64,000 bases of DNA from Akanthomyces muscarius. Lineage: Eukaryota > Ascomycota > Sordariomycetes > Hypocreales > Cordycipitaceae. This document shows, piece by piece, positions 1-11,492 of the stretch (its first letter is position 1; every line of letters begins with the position of its first letter). The position numbers were made by a program, and so were the translations under genes. Under the pieces are notes generated by a model. It ran no database searches. It saw only the letters and a program-made list of their open reading frames with translations, and had not been told where the DNA came from. The DNA lies in contig NC_079243.1 in the NCBI RefSeq assembly GCF_028009165.1, positions 5,022,001 through 5,086,000 of the forward strand, given 5' to 3'.

Positions 1-1031
1 ACACGGAGATTTTCCGTCGCACCCAAAGTTCCAGCCAGTACTCCGTACTAGCATGCCTCTGCGCAAAACAGTTCAAGGCGCTGGACTATGCGGTACTCCT
101 TGTCAGAAGGGTTCGCGTAGAGGCGTTTGGTATTGGCGCCTCAAACAATCTACCCTGCAGCTGATTTCGAAAAGCCCTTGGATCTTGGAGTGTCTTGAAC
201 TGCACGGATTCGTGCCACGGCTAGCTGAGGATTGCGGAGGCAACATCACCGCAACTTAGTAGTAGACATATATTGGGAACTGCGTAAAATTGTCCGAAGA
301 TGAACACGCGCTGGTAAAATGGATGCCCGGCTGGCTTCACTATACATTGTGTAGCCCAAGAGAGGCCATTTGGAACGCATCATCTCCGGCGACCGGTTGG
401 TTGGGGATGTCGCACCTGATATCAGCAGCGAGGTGAAGGTAAAAAATGGAAATGAGAGAAAAGGCAGATGAAGTATTGACGAGTCAAGCGCAGGATGTCA
501 TCACGAAAAGTATTGATTGTATTGAACGTTAATTCCTCGCCCACACAACGCCACCTCATGATAATCGTCTGGTGCATGGGGCGATTCTGCCAGGCTTTAT
601 AGCGGCCAGTCTGGCCCTGCGATCTACTGCGGTTCGCGCGATCTGTGTCGTGCCTGTGGGGAGCCCGACCAGTCGAAGCGAAGCCCAGACGCCACCCAGT
701 CTGTGCACTGATCAATCACCGTAACATATTTGCATACCTACCTACCTACCTACCTACCTACCTAGAGGTAGTTGGGTAGGTACAAACTGTCTACAGGTAC
801 CACACATGACCCACACAGCTACGTTTGCTCAAATGTCCAGGATTCGACTGCATCAGCCGCCTCAGTCGCCCTCGATCATGCCGACATCGTTGTCAGTGCT
901 TGATGACGGCTGGAAATATACAATGTGCTCGATTATGCCGCTTCGGGTCACTCTTGGCTGTGCATGATGCATGAGCAGCATTTTTAACAGATACCATCGC
1001 ACCACCACTCCCTGCAGCGCTATCGGGAGCC
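1..1031. other. Intergenic, no gene recognised
   Basis: No reading frame here has a recognisable domain; the longest are 68-107 codons and lack motifs. The stretch carries a TACC tetranucleotide repeat near 735-764 and otherwise looks like upstream sequence of the histidine kinase. It could include the tail of a gene lying off the left edge, but I cannot support one. Confidence 0.5.
735..764. repeat. (TACC)n microsatellite
   Basis: About 7.5 units of TACC in tandem are followed at 765-782 by a purine-rich stretch containing GGTAG and GGGTAGG, which is partly complementary and could fold back on the repeat. It lies about 270 bp upstream of the histidine kinase start. Confidence 0.85.
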
Positions 1032-4000
1032 ATGCCAGCGCCCGTCATGCCGCCGCGGGCGGATCTTTCCACTGAGCTCGATGCCCTCAGGCTTTGGGAG
1101 ATACTCGATGCTGATTCTCGCCCGACGTTTGTCCTTGACCTCGACCCAAACGTTGATTCCGCCGCCACCTGCAACCTCGTCACGTTCAAAGACACCATCG
1201 TCCCGGTTTTCTGCAATGAAGCGCTGCGACTCCACGAGCGCCTTTACGAGTCTCTATTTGTTTCCTGCGCGATCCCAGCCAACGGTCACCCTGACGCCCA
1301 GGCCAAGGGACCGACGGCCTTTGCGCAGTTCAAAACATGGGCTGAAAGCGTCACCGAGCACGATGTCTCCAATGACATATATACCGTCGGCTGCTTCTAC
1401 GATGGCGTTCTGTGGACAGGCGCCACAATCCGTCGAAGATGGAGGCTTATCAGTGGCAACCAGGCGTGGCAGGGCCCAGACTTGCATCTTTTCACATCCA
1501 AACCAGGTCGATACCATGCCGGCAACGACACAGAAGCTGCAACACAGACCGCCAACCTTGCTGCCAAATCCACTGGCGCCCGATCCGCCCTTTCGCAAGC
1601 AATCACGGCCTCGAACCACCAACATACCTTCAATTCTATCCAAAGCGAGTCTTCTCTTTCTTCATATGCACCGTGCATCCCACTATCATCGCCTGAAATG
1701 GCAGTGACTGATTGGACCGTCGCGCATCCCAAAGGTCTGCTATCCGATCATGTCCAATACGCTCGCACAGTTGACTGGGTCAAAACGCCCCTAGGCCCCA
1801 TGGAAAGTTGGTCGCGCGAGTTCCGCCAGGCTGCTAATCTGTGCATGGCAAACCCCCATCCCGCAGCGCTTTTTTGGGGCAGCGAGCTCACCATGCTATA
1901 CAACAAAGCCTACGCCGCTGAAGTAGCCGGCAAGAAGCATCCGTCCCTCATGGGTACCGGCTTCTCCGGCCCATTTGCAGAGCTATGGGACTATGCCGGT
2001 CCCATCTTTGCAGAGTGTGCCCGTACCGGCACCAGCGTCCGTAAAGACTACGACTATTTACCCATCGATCGAAAAGGCATCGTTGAAGAGACCTTCTACA
2101 ACTGGTCTTTTACCCCACTGTACGGCGGCACTGACCGAATCTTGGGCTTCTACAATGCACCCTTTGAAACGACGCAAGAGGTCGTCGGGAAGCGACGAAT
2201 GCAGATAATAACTCGGTTGGGCGAGAGTACAGCCCGAGTGAAAACAGTCCAGGACTTTTGGCCTTGCGTCATTGCCTGTTTCGAAGATTGCCACTACGAT
2301 ATTCCATTTGCATTTCTCTACTCGATCGATGATGCAGACCGAATGACCGAAGCCGCAGCATCACCAAATGGTGCCACCGCTAGGACATGTCAATTCCAAG
2401 GATCGCTTGGCGTACCTGCCGGGCATACTGCCACGCCGCCACAGCTCGACATCAACGGTAGCAGTGATGGCTTTATACCGTCATTTCGCAAAGCGATGCG
2501 CAACCAAGAAGCCACGCTTCTCAATGTACGAGATGGCTCTCTTCCCGAAGCCATGATTGCTGATTTCCACTGGCGTGGGTTTGGAGACCCTTGCCACCAA
2601 GCCATTGTCCTTCCCGTGCGTCCAACCAACGAAGATCGCGTGCTCGCTGTACTGGTCCTCGGAATTGCACCGCGCCGAATATATGACGACGAGTACGAGG
2701 CTTTTGTCCGAACCCTAAACCGACAACTCGCTACATCGCTAGCTTCCATCATTCTCTATGAATCCGAAGTTCGCCGCAGTCGAGAAGCTGCCGCGGTGGC
2801 CGCCAAGCAGCAGGAGCTTCTCAAAGAGGAGCTGAGCCTACAGGCGAATCGCATGCGCCGGATGACGGAGTTCTCACCCCTGGGCATGTTTTTTATAAGC
2901 CCAGAGGGTGTCCTGCTCGAGGCCAATGACCAATTCTTTGAGATGACGAGAATAGACAGGGAATGCCAAGAACCGATGTCCTGGACCAATTGCGTGGCCG
3001 ATACAAGCCTGGAATCTATCAGATGTGCATGGGCTCAAATGCACGATGCGAGAACATCTTGGTCTGGAGAGCTGCTGCTCAAGAGCCACCATGCTAGTGG
3101 AACCCAATCACAAGAGAATCTTGAACATTGGGTCCTCTTTACGGCGCATGTTGAAACAAGGAAGGACGGCTCACTGAAATCCGTCATGGGATCTATAACG
3201 GATATTTCACATCTCAAATGGGCGCAAAATCTCCAGATGCGGCAACTCGAAGAAGCCGAAGAGATGAGAAAACGGCAAAACGAATTCATCGACATCACCT
3301 CTCATGAGATACGCAATCCATTGAGCGCTATTTTGCAATGTGCAGATGATATTTCTTGCAGCTTGAGAGACGCACCAGCTACCTGCTTGGCCAGTGAAAC
3401 AGTGGCGTCGTGCCTTGAGGCCGCAGCAACAATCTCGCTGTGTGCTCAACACCAAAAATTAATCGTCGATGATATTCTGACGGTATCTAAACTGAACTCG
3501 AACCTACTCCAGATAACGCCTTCCATTGAACAGCCAGACACTATATTGCGGCAAGTGATCAAAATGTTTGAGTCGGAGGCCGTCGCAAAAGACATTCGCA
3601 TGGCCATCGAGCACGAGCCGGATCAGGATGAGACTTCTCGAGGCCCAGTTATTCTTGACCCTAGCCGTGTCTCGCAGATTCTGATCAATCTGATTTCGAA
3701 CGCGATCAAATTCACAATGTCCTCTTCGAAGCGTGTCATTACCGTTGGCACCAGTATACTATTTGAACCCCCAACGGAAGCAGACATTCCAGAGTTCCAC
3801 TTTGCACCCTCGGAAACTGAAAGCAAAACGCCGACCAACTTAAATGACTGTGGTGGTGGCAGTCCTGTATATGTCTGCTTCAAAGTGCGCGACACCGGCT
3901 GTGGTCTCGCCCCTCAAGAGTAAAATGCCTTGTTCCAACGCTTTAAACAAGCATCCCCACGAACACATGCTAGATACGGCGGGAGTGGTTTGGGTCTTTT

Positions 4001-4685
4001 TATTTCCAAAAAATTGACAGAGCTTCATGGTGGCCAAATTGGAATGGCGTCCAAAGCAGGACATGGCACAACATTTTTGTTCTACATTCAAGCAAGAAGG
4101 AGCAGCAACTCCAACCCGGCTCAGGGGACCGAAGAGTTTAGGCATGTGGAGCCTGTACTCAAGCAGATACGAAATGCGGATGCGGCTTCAAGTCGTGCGG
4201 CGCACACACCGAACCCCCCAGCGACGACGCCACTCACAATAGAAACACGAGCTTCTCCTTCGCTGGAGAAACCACTCGCCAACAGCCATATACTTGTTGT
4301 TGAAGACAACTTGATTAACCAGAAAGTCCTCGTGAAGCAGTTAAAAAAGCTTGGCTGCCAAGTCTCCGCTGCCAATGACGGTTTGGAGGCTTTGGTCTTC
4401 CTGAAGAAGACGCACTTTTGCGTCGAGGGCGGACTAGATCTGTCTTTGATACTGATGGATCTCGAGATGCCTAATATGGACGGCTCAGCATGCGTGCGCA
4501 GAATTCGCGCCATGGAAAAACGCAATCGAATATCCAAACGGGTACCTGTCATTGCCGTCACAGCCAACGTCCGCGACAGTCATGTCACGGCGGCGAAAGA
4601 GGCAGGTATGGATGATGTCGTAACCAAACCCTTTTCAGTAGGGACTTTGCTGAAGAGAATGGCGCCCTGGATACCATTGGCCTAA
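1032..4685 (+). CDS. Hybrid sensor histidine kinase, interrupted by one in-frame stop
   Basis: A fungal hybrid histidine kinase, a cytosolic phosphorelay sensor that would pass phosphate His to Asp and on to a histidine phosphotransfer protein. One frame runs from ATG 1032 to 4685 (1216 sense codons) but contains TAA at 3921-3923. In order: a PAS/GAF-like sensory region (about 240-570), a linker coiled coil, a second PAS (about 615-710), HisKA with H-box SHEIRNPLSAI (phospho-His at codon 758), HATPase N-box NLISNAIKFT and G1 motif VRDTGCGL, then after the stop the F/G2 motifs and GGSGLGLFISKKL, then a receiver domain with VVEDN, acceptor Asp in LMDLEMPNMDG (codon 1143), the Thr in AVTAN and the Lys in TKPF. 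The stop falls between G1 and the F-box, so a protein ending there (963 aa) would lack the rest of the ATP lid and the receiver. The frame is open on both sides and conserved motifs continue immediately, so this is a single lesion (or a sequencing error), not an old pseudogene. The domain assignment is firm; the HHK group is not assigned. Confidence 0.9.
3921..3923 (+). other. In-frame TAA inside the histidine kinase ATPase domain
   Basis: The codon sits seven codons before the RFKQASPRTH motif in an otherwise unbroken frame. A single C-to-T change from CAA (Gln) would give it; CpA to TpA is the change favoured by RIP, which acts elsewhere in this window. An intron removing it would have to be about 32 bp (GTAAAA at 3919 to an AG near 3951) and would delete the conserved LFQRF motif, so splicing is an unlikely rescue. 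Confidence 0.85.
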
Positions 4686-5269
4686 GTGTTACTGACCTCG
4701 CAATGCGATGATTGGTAGCCATATGTCTTGGTATGTGAGAAATTACGTGAGCTTTGGACGCGAAGTCCTACTCGAAGATTTTGAATGTAACTTTGTATTC
4801 CCAATTGGATCCAGCATGCCCACTGCAAGCGACCACTTTCAAGCACTGTATTGCAACTCGCTTGAAAATAGCGCTACTCGTCACCATCGATAGCGGATGC
4901 AGTCCTCGTAAAGAATAGGAGCATTCCACCGAGCGCGTAAAATGACAGAGCTCCATGTATTCTAATAATCGGATCCTTTGTAACTCAGTTACAGCAGTTG
5001 CATAAAATCCTTTCTTCTTTTTTTCAACTGCGAGAGTGAGGCCGCCAATGCCAAGTCTAGTCCTCAGAATGCCCACCAGCAGAAGGTGAGACCACTCAAA
5101 CCAGCTTACTAGCTCCACGCAGAACTTTCTAGCAGCTGTGCTCGGAAAAGGCTGTGGTTGACATACAATTTGCTGTTCTACTGTGTATTATGATCAATTA
5201 CCGATGCTTCTTCAAATTGACATTTCTTAGTTTTATTGCATCGCGATCGTCGACTCTAGGCATATGACT
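4686..5269. other. Intergenic between convergent genes
   Basis: This is the shared 3' region of the histidine kinase (+) and the M28 peptidase (-). I see no gene or repeat; short open frames lack motifs. Confidence 0.6.
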
Positions 5270-6930
5270 CTAGACAGAAGTGAGCTCGCCACCACAGCTC
5301 GCGTGCGTCTCGGCAACCTCGATTCCAGTTGCCCAATCTCGGAAACTGCTCTGGACGCCACGGTTAGACCGGGGATTCGAGCTCGTGGTGTTTCGTGCAG
5401 GCACGCCGTCAATATTGAGAGCAAAACTAGCGGCCACGTGAGCAGCAGCCTTGGCATTCTTTTCGTACGCATCCCAGTTGATGTTGTTGAGGTTGTCACA
5501 CAGCTGGTGGTAGCACTCGTCATAGGGTGCGCCGGCGCCAGTGAAGATGCCGCTGCTGGGTATTCCAGCATTGAGAAAGCCCACATAGTCCGACGAGGAA
5601 CCAAATTTCCTGTGGTTATCAAGAGAATATTATTAGCGGTCGGATGCAAACATGGCTTTGGGGACAGCATACGCATATTCAGGTTTGGCCCCAGAAGCTT
5701 TGAGGTACTCGTAGAGAGGGATTGCACCATATTCGTGGGCGTCGTTGTCGGCGTAGACAAGAAATTTCGGCTTCGGGCTAGCTATCATGTCGTAGTTGAA
5801 GTAAAATTTGATTTTGTCTTTCTCCGCGTCGGACAGGTGCGCGGTGTAGTACAAAGAACCAATCAAGCCAAGCCTGTGTTCGGCTGTCAGCAAAGGGTTC
5901 TGGGAGGGAGGCAACCATGCTGCGTCAATTTAACTCACTCTTCAGCACCCCACCAAGCAAAGCGAATCTTGTTTTTGAAGCCGGTGTACTTTTGGAAAGA
6001 CGTCGCAATCTCAAGCAGGGCAGCGGTGCCACTGCCATCGTCATTGACGCCGGGACCAGCCTGGACGCTGTCCAGGTGCGCTCCGAGCATTACCACGCTG
6101 TTTGGATCTCCCAGCTTGGTTTCTGAAATGATGTTCCAGCCTGGGCGCTGCTCGAAGATTGCGTCAATTGTAAGTGTCACTTCAAGGTCTTCACCCGCGG
6201 CGAGCCTCGTGCTCCAGCCCTCGCCAACGTCGCGAGCAACAAGTCCGACTGGGACCAAAAGACCAACATTGCTGGCACTCAGGGTGGCGCTTGTCGGGGT
6301 ACCGGGGAGATTGTGATAGAGCACAGCGGCTAGGGCGCCATGCTGTTTCGCCAGCTTGAGTTTATCCGCGATGGCACAAGTGCCGCGCTTCAGGAGAACA
6401 ATCTTGCCGGTGGCATCAATGCCATCCCACTGGTCTGCGAAGCACATGGAGCCACGCGTGTCGTCGATTGGTGTATCCAATAGCGATGCCGTAACACCGC
6501 CCGGAAGAGGCGTCGACGAGACATACTGCAGAGCGTAGACGTCTACATTTTTGCCATCAGGACCCGTGAGGTCGATTCGTCGGACCTGATTGAACGTATG
6601 GTTGAACTCTTGAACGTACGTGTCTAAACGTGCACCGAAACGCTTGACAACGCGCTCTAGAACAAAGTCTCGCGACGCCTTGAACCCGGGAAGACCGTGG
6701 GCTCGATTGCCGCCATTGTCGCGACCAATCTTTTGCAAGTTCCAAAGCACGTTTTCTAGCCTATCCTTGCATTAGTATCGCGGTAAGCGAGTTGGGGGAC
6801 ACACAGTGCCGCTTACTTACTCTCGGACTTTGATATCGTTGACAGCCCTCTCTGGCGTAATTGGATCAGTGGCCTGCAACAACCCTGCGAAGCAAAATGT
6901 GCTCAAGGCCGCAGCTCTCAAAAACTTCAT
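5270..6930 (-). CDS. Secreted M28 aminopeptidase with PA domain
   Basis: A zinc aminopeptidase of the M28 family (fungal aminopeptidase Y / leucine aminopeptidase type) that would trim N-terminal residues from extracellular or vacuolar peptides. Four exons: 6930-6821, 6760-5939, 5873-5673, 5609-5270; introns of 60, 65 and 63 bp; 490 aa. The N terminus has a hydrophobic signal peptide ending near LLQA. A protease-associated (PA) insert spans roughly residues 125-245. Di-zinc ligands are visible: His and Asp in GAHLDSVQAG, Asp in GVNDDGSG, Glu-Glu in WWGAEE, Asp in YFNYDMIASP, and the late His in CYHQLCDN. The motifs appear complete, and the exon joins restore AEELGLIGS and PEYAKFGSS. It may work with the oligopeptide transporters in this window in nitrogen scavenging, but that is inference only. 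Confidence 0.9.
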
Positions 6931-7911
6931 GGCTAGGGCTAAGACTGAAACTTGAGATGTAAAGAAAGGTTTGCAGTAGAATGGTGATATACTGCAGCGC
7001 CTTTAAATAACAATGAGTGCCGGGGGCCAAGACGAAGGCCTGGACTTGCCAAGTCATGCAAGTCTCTCTTCATTACTTGGCATTTTGCATCACGTTGGTG
7101 CTGTACGAGAGCACCTGCCATATTAGGCAACCGCTGGAAGAAGCTTATCTTCGTCGTTTCTTAGCGGCATGTTCCCTTGGCAGATTAGCCAGGTAACAGG
7201 ACTTTAATTTGCGGGGGTGGCGCCCCCTCGCCTTTGTTCATCTTTAATAAACTTGGCCACTACCAGTAATAAGGCCTTAATTCCTCCGGAGGGCGTCCAC
7301 TGGGGCGTTTGCGTCACACTCGGCGTTTGCCCACTGGCGATAACTACGGCGGGGGCATCTTGCTCTAACGTTAGTAGGCAGGCGCACAGCTCCTTGCTGG
7401 GAAGTGCGCTTGAGCAGATTGCGCGATACTCAAAGTGCCGACCGAAACAATAAATTGTAGCGTTGCCAAAAAAGACTAGCGTGAAATGTATACAAAGCAC
7501 TATGTTTCCCTTTTCTGATGACATCTTGTCATTAAAAAGGGCTGGGCAAGAGGCTGCTAGTCTTGGAATTCCGAGAGTTGCATGCTTAGCTGCACGGAGA
7601 CTCGGCGTGGCTAACACGGGCACAGAAATTGTTGTCCCCCCCCCGCCCCAAGAAGGCCCTCCGTCATAAATATAAAGAGAATGTAGTCCAGCGACGCATT
7701 GAACAGTGCCTACACTGCCGTGCATGGTAGCCTTTGAGTCAATACATGTGGGATTTGTTATGAAATGCTCCGTAACAGCGCCGTTAATCAGCTGCCACGG
7801 TCCACTGTCTGCCGACTTTACCTCCGTCCTGGCGGTGATGTATAGGCCAATAATAGAAATTATTTAATTTAGCTATGTCAGCAAATGATTGAGAACCTGG
7901 CGAGCAGGAAA
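6931..7911. other. Intergenic, no gene recognised
   Basis: This lies upstream of the M28 gene (-) and downstream of the O-methyltransferase (-). A 173-codon frame on the minus strand (7204-7725) has no recognisable domain and unconvincing composition. A CCCCCCCCGCCCC run lies near 7637-7649. A TTTAAA element at 7002-7007, about 70 bp upstream of the M28 start, may act as its TATA-like box. Confidence 0.5.
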
Positions 7912-8589
7912 TCAGATGACAATGGCAATGAGGAACCCATCGATGAATGCATCATCCACCACGCCTTCTCTTCCTGTAATCTTTGGCACAAGCGTTGCTG
8001 TCACGTTCTGCTCTGCGCCAACCCTCGCGACCAGTGTGCCCTCTCCCACACCGCCATCATGACAGCTAATGATTTCCTGCACAACATTATCTACAAAAAT
8101 ACAGCCATTCTTGCGGGTGAGCTTGACAGCCCAGTCAAAATAGTCTGCGTGCTGGCCCCAGTCAGCATCGATAAAGACCATGTCAAATACCCTGCCCTCG
8201 CCCACGAGTCTTGGGAGGACATCCCGCGCGTCACCCAGGATAATGTCCGGTTCGATTCCCGCAGCGCGGAGGTTCTCGCTAGCGACATCGCTGTGCTTCG
8301 CATCAATCTCGATGCTTGTCACTTTGGCGCCTGTCTTAGCCAGACAGATGGTAGAGTAGCCGCCGAGAGCACCAACTTCAAGAACTGTCTTGGCGCCGAT
8401 GAAGCGGGCCTGGATGGCGAGGAGCTGGCCTTGTAAAGCGGACACCTGGATGGACGGCATGCCGTTTTTGGCTGTATTGGAAATGGCGTAGTCAAGATGG
8501 GGGTCTGGCTTTACAAAGGCATGTTCCGCGCCGGCTTCAATCGCTGTGACGTGAGCGATCTTGGTAGAGAGGGGCATTGGTGAGGACAT
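7912..8589 (-). CDS. SAM-dependent O-methyltransferase (caffeoyl-CoA/catechol OMT-like)
   Basis: A single-exon, 225-aa class I methyltransferase of the O-methyltransferase family 3 type, which transfers a methyl group from S-adenosylmethionine to a hydroxyl, usually on a catechol-like small molecule. SAM-binding motif I is VLEVGALGGYST; acidic residues follow in SIEIDAKH; the metal/substrate motif is MVFIDADWGQHADYF; then CIFVDNVV. Length matches the family (about 220-240 aa). The start ATG gives MSSPMPLSTK. There is no signal peptide, so it is cytosolic. The hydroxylase-like gene lies about 1 kb upstream on the same strand, an arrangement seen in small tailoring sets, but the substrate is unknown. 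Confidence 0.88.
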   Translation of the reverse strand: MSSPMPLSTKIAHVTAIEAGAEHAFVKPDPHLDYAISNTAKNGMPSIQVSALQGQLLAIQARFIGAKTVLEVGALGGYSTICLAKTGAKVTSIEIDAKHSDVASENLRAAGIEPDIILGDARDVLPRLVGEGRVFDMVFIDADWGQHADYFDWAVKLTRKNGCIFVDNVVQEIISCHDGGVGEGTLVARVGAEQNVTATLVPKITGREGVVDDAFIDGFLIAIVI

Positions 8590-9623
8590 GGTTAAGATCG
8601 AGGTGGACTAAGAGCACAGCAAGAGGGTCGAGTATCCCGAATGGCTGACTTGACAAAATGGATACGTAAGTTTATTGATGACAGCCGCATGGAGGCCCTT
8701 GTAAGGTGCTTTTATATTTGGCGTAGTCGGCTTCGGCTCGGACGTAAAGCGGCTTCTGCCACAGACTGTCTAGCGTCCAGCACCCCAATGTCAAGTTCAC
8801 ATGATGCTAGCGTGCGAGCTTTCACAAAAGCCACGGAATTTGAGCGGATCTGATAAGTGGGATAGCCGGAAAACATTACTTCGCACGTTCCTATCAGATG
8901 CACGACGGAATTAACAGCGAGGCAAGCTGCCAATAGGAGCATGTGGCGATGCTGCTGCCTGAACTGAGCTAATCTATTATGTAAATAACACTGCCACTAG
9001 GCCAAGCCCTGCTCCTTGGCTTGCCACGCAGGGAGGAGGATGCAACTCGATGTCCGAAGGTCCAAATCATGATTATCGACATGCCATGGACCAGCCAAAA
9101 AAACGGCCCGTCGATTCGTCCATGGGTCTAGTAACTGGGATGTCGGGGTGAGAAGATGAGCTGTATGCGTCGTCTCATCCTAAAGCGTTTTCTCACCATT
9201 AATTAATTATTACAAATTTTTGCACCATGCAGATACGCGCAAGAATATCAGCAAATATGAGTTCACTGGTAGAATATAGCGAACTGACGCGGGCAATTAC
9301 CACAGCCTTTGGCACAATGGGAGCGTTCAACTAATTAAGCCCAGTGTTATAATTGGCCCCTACGCTTCACCCTGCTAACAGCCATCCTCGCTGGCACTAA
9401 CAATTGCAGATTTTCCAGCCCGATAAACATGCACGTTAAGCTACATCGCACTGATTTAATTACCGTCGTATATCCAGCGTGAGCTTGAAAAATTATGCTA
9501 GAAGGGAGAACTAATGAACTGACATTTATTCATCTCGTTTGATTGAACGGTGACGTCGAATATGAACGAAGAACTTGATTGGCTAAGAAGCTAATTTTGA
9601 GCTAGACTGTTAAGTCACCCTGC
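8590..9623. other. Intergenic, no gene recognised
   Basis: This separates two minus-strand genes. It includes TATAAAA on the minus strand at 8710-8716 (see separate entry) and AT-rich patches near 9198-9225 and 9330-9500. I see no coding frame or repeat. Confidence 0.55.
8710..8716 (-). promoter_or_regulatory. Probable TATA box of the O-methyltransferase gene
   Basis: TATAAAA reads on the minus strand about 120 bp upstream of the OMT start codon, a usual spacing for a fungal gene with a short 5' leader. Motif only. Confidence 0.4.
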
Positions 9624-10700
9624 TCAGTACAAAGGTAAGTCTATTTTCCAATTCCAATCTATATTCTCTGGAACAGTCTCGATGCGGCTACTGCATGTGC
9701 CGAATATGCGGTCCCATAAACGTGACTGCTTGCCATAGTTGTGTGCTTGGCGCCATCCATGTCGATGATGTAGGTCGTGGTCCTCCACGACGAGCTCGGC
9801 ATTGATGATCCGAAGCAGCCATGCCAGCGTTAACGGGGCGCGCAAGTACGCTCTCAGGCCGGAATGGCCCATAATTTCCGTATGCGAAACGTATTGTAGG
9901 CAAATCCACCAGGAATACAGGTCTAATGGTATGCCAGCGGCGCGGATACTGACATAGGCTAGCAGCGGTGCACCAACGGCGTCGAAGAACTCTTGCTCCA
10001 CATCAGCGTAGGCGGCGAGACGCATATTGGGGTGCTTGGTCGTGTGGTGGGCTCGATGAAATCGCCACAGGGGGCGAAGTTCGTTCAAAATTCGATGCAC
10101 GAGGTAGTACCAGAAGTCCAGAACGAGGCAGTAAATGCTGACAGTGAAGTAAAGCGAAATCCACCAGCCCTGCCGCGTGATGTGATGCAGGGGAGGCTCA
10201 TGGATGTTGGATGTCAGTAGTAGCGGCATTGCTACACGCATCGTGCCGAAGACGACGGCGATCACAACAAGCACCTTGAACCGCGAGCCACGGGGCAGGC
10301 CGTCGCGTGCAGAGGCGTCGCCGTCAAGGTACCCGGTCTGGGCTGCAACGGCTTTAAAAGCTCGTCCTTGCTGTTTCATGGACGCCAAGTAGCTCAGATA
10401 GTAGATAAAGAATACAGCCACGTGCTGAAGCCATTGTGTCGCTGTAGAGAAAAAGCCGACTGCCACAAGCAGCTGGATAACAGCGAGTGGCATAATACTG
10501 TAGAGGAGAATGATCCGGTGTTGCGACCACTCGCTAATGTACGGCATGCGCGCGTCCTTGGAAAACATCGGCGGCGATGTTCGTTCGGCTACTGGCGCGA
10601 GCCTAGCCATATGAGGTGGCTTTTTATGCATGATTCTGCTTCTGAGGTAGTGTGCTTTAAAAAAAAGGCCTGGGTTATGTGTTATGGAAAATGGGAACAT
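9624..10700 (-). CDS. Fatty acid hydroxylase / sterol desaturase family membrane protein
   Basis: A 358-aa integral membrane protein of the di-iron fatty-acid-hydroxylase superfamily, single exon. Four or five hydrophobic segments are visible (around IILLYSIMPLAVIQLLVAV, HVAVFFIYYLSYLA, VLVVIAVVFG, ISLYFTVSIYCLVL). Histidine boxes: FWYYLVHRILN (first box, starting at His202), WRFHRAHHTTKH (HxxHH), SHTEIMGH, and DHDLHHRHG (HxxHH). The second histidine normally expected in the first box is Asn206, so one predicted iron ligand is missing; the other boxes look intact. The first ATG gives MFPFS; a second in-frame ATG at residue 24 (MHKKPPHM) is possible, since a TATAAG lies only about 40 bp upstream of the first ATG. 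Substrate unknown (fatty acid, sterol or secondary metabolite). Confidence 0.85.
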   Translation of the reverse strand: MFPFSITHNPGLFFKAHYLRSRIMHKKPPHMARLAPVAERTSPPMFSKDARMPYISEWSQHRIILLYSIMPLAVIQLLVAVGFFSTATQWLQHVAVFFIYYLSYLASMKQQGRAFKAVAAQTGYLDGDASARDGLPRGSRFKVLVVIAVVFGTMRVAMPLLLTSNIHEPPLHHITRQGWWISLYFTVSIYCLVLDFWYYLVHRILNELRPLWRFHRAHHTTKHPNMRLAAYADVEQEFFDAVGAPLLAYVSIRAAGIPLDLYSWWICLQYVSHTEIMGHSGLRAYLRAPLTLAWLLRIINAELVVEDHDLHHRHGWRQAHNYGKQSRLWDRIFGTCSSRIETVPENIDWNWKIDLPLY

Positions 10701-11492
10701 GGTAAAGCCCTCTTGATAAATTTGGAATCGTGACTACTTATAAGCAGATTTGGGGACTGTAATGTCACAGGCTACCGACAGGATGAACTGATACACACCG
10801 AGCCTGCTGGTTATAACGAACGAAGAAATCTCCAGGAGCTTCCTTGAATCAGTGCTCTTTCGACCCGCCAGTAAGCGGAATTTGACGTCATTTTTAATTG
10901 CAGCGTTGATGCCGTAGGTACTTGGATTGCAGACAAACATATGTTATTAGACTTCAGCATCTACGACCGAAGGGTGACTAGCCAGTTGGTAGGCGTCAAA
11001 CCCATAGGCAAGGAATTTAGGGCGATGCTGATCGTACCCAGTAAAGATTCCGTACTAAAGTCAACGACCTCGCGATCGATTGTGGGCCAAAAACGTCATT
11101 TGAATCCATCATTTCTCACCAGACGCTTACCGGATTTGGAAACCAAAGCCGAACTGGAAATGCTGTTGGTGGACATATTCATTCTTTCAACGCACGGCTG
11201 TGATTTCAGCTGGGTGTAAGTAGTTGTTGACGTCCGTGGCGCAAACATCTGAATGGAAATTTGGTGCTTAAAACGCCTTGAAATTTCTGGACAGCCTGCT
11301 CCGGGTTGCTCGCCCTTATCGTCGGCCCCTATGCTGCAAAAACAATATTACCGCGGAGCAGTTGTCACTCTCAAACGACTTCGAGTACGAGCACTGTTCG
11401 ACAACCTAGAAACGCTTGCTAGCATTGCAAGAACAGAGCTGGCAGAGCATTGGTCACATTAACCCCAATACTTGATTTAAAACGGACCCAAC
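10701..11492. other. Intergenic between divergent genes
   Basis: This is the divergent promoter region between the hydroxylase-like gene (-) and the MFS transporter (+). CTTATAAG at 10737-10744 could be a TATA element. Two back-to-back frames of 68 and 92 codons meet at a CATATG palindrome near 10940 but show no domain and are treated as chance. Confidence 0.5.

Noticed and set aside
53..259. 68-codon plus-strand frame at the left edge
   Set aside because: Too short, no motif, no supporting context.
3919..3951. A tiny intron that would remove the histidine kinase stop codon
   Set aside because: It would be about 32 bp, shorter than the shortest intron placed elsewhere in this window (42 bp), and would delete the conserved LFQRF residues.
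7204..7725. 173-codon open frame on the minus strand
   Set aside because: No recognisable domain or splice-consistent extension, and a poly-C-derived glycine run at its start.
8249..8259. tRNA B-box-like GGTTCGATTCC
   Set aside because: It lies within the O-methyltransferase coding sequence and has no A box or foldable tRNA upstream.
10734..11219. Back-to-back 68- and 92-codon frames around a CATATG
   Set aside because: No domains; the shared start is a consequence of the palindrome.
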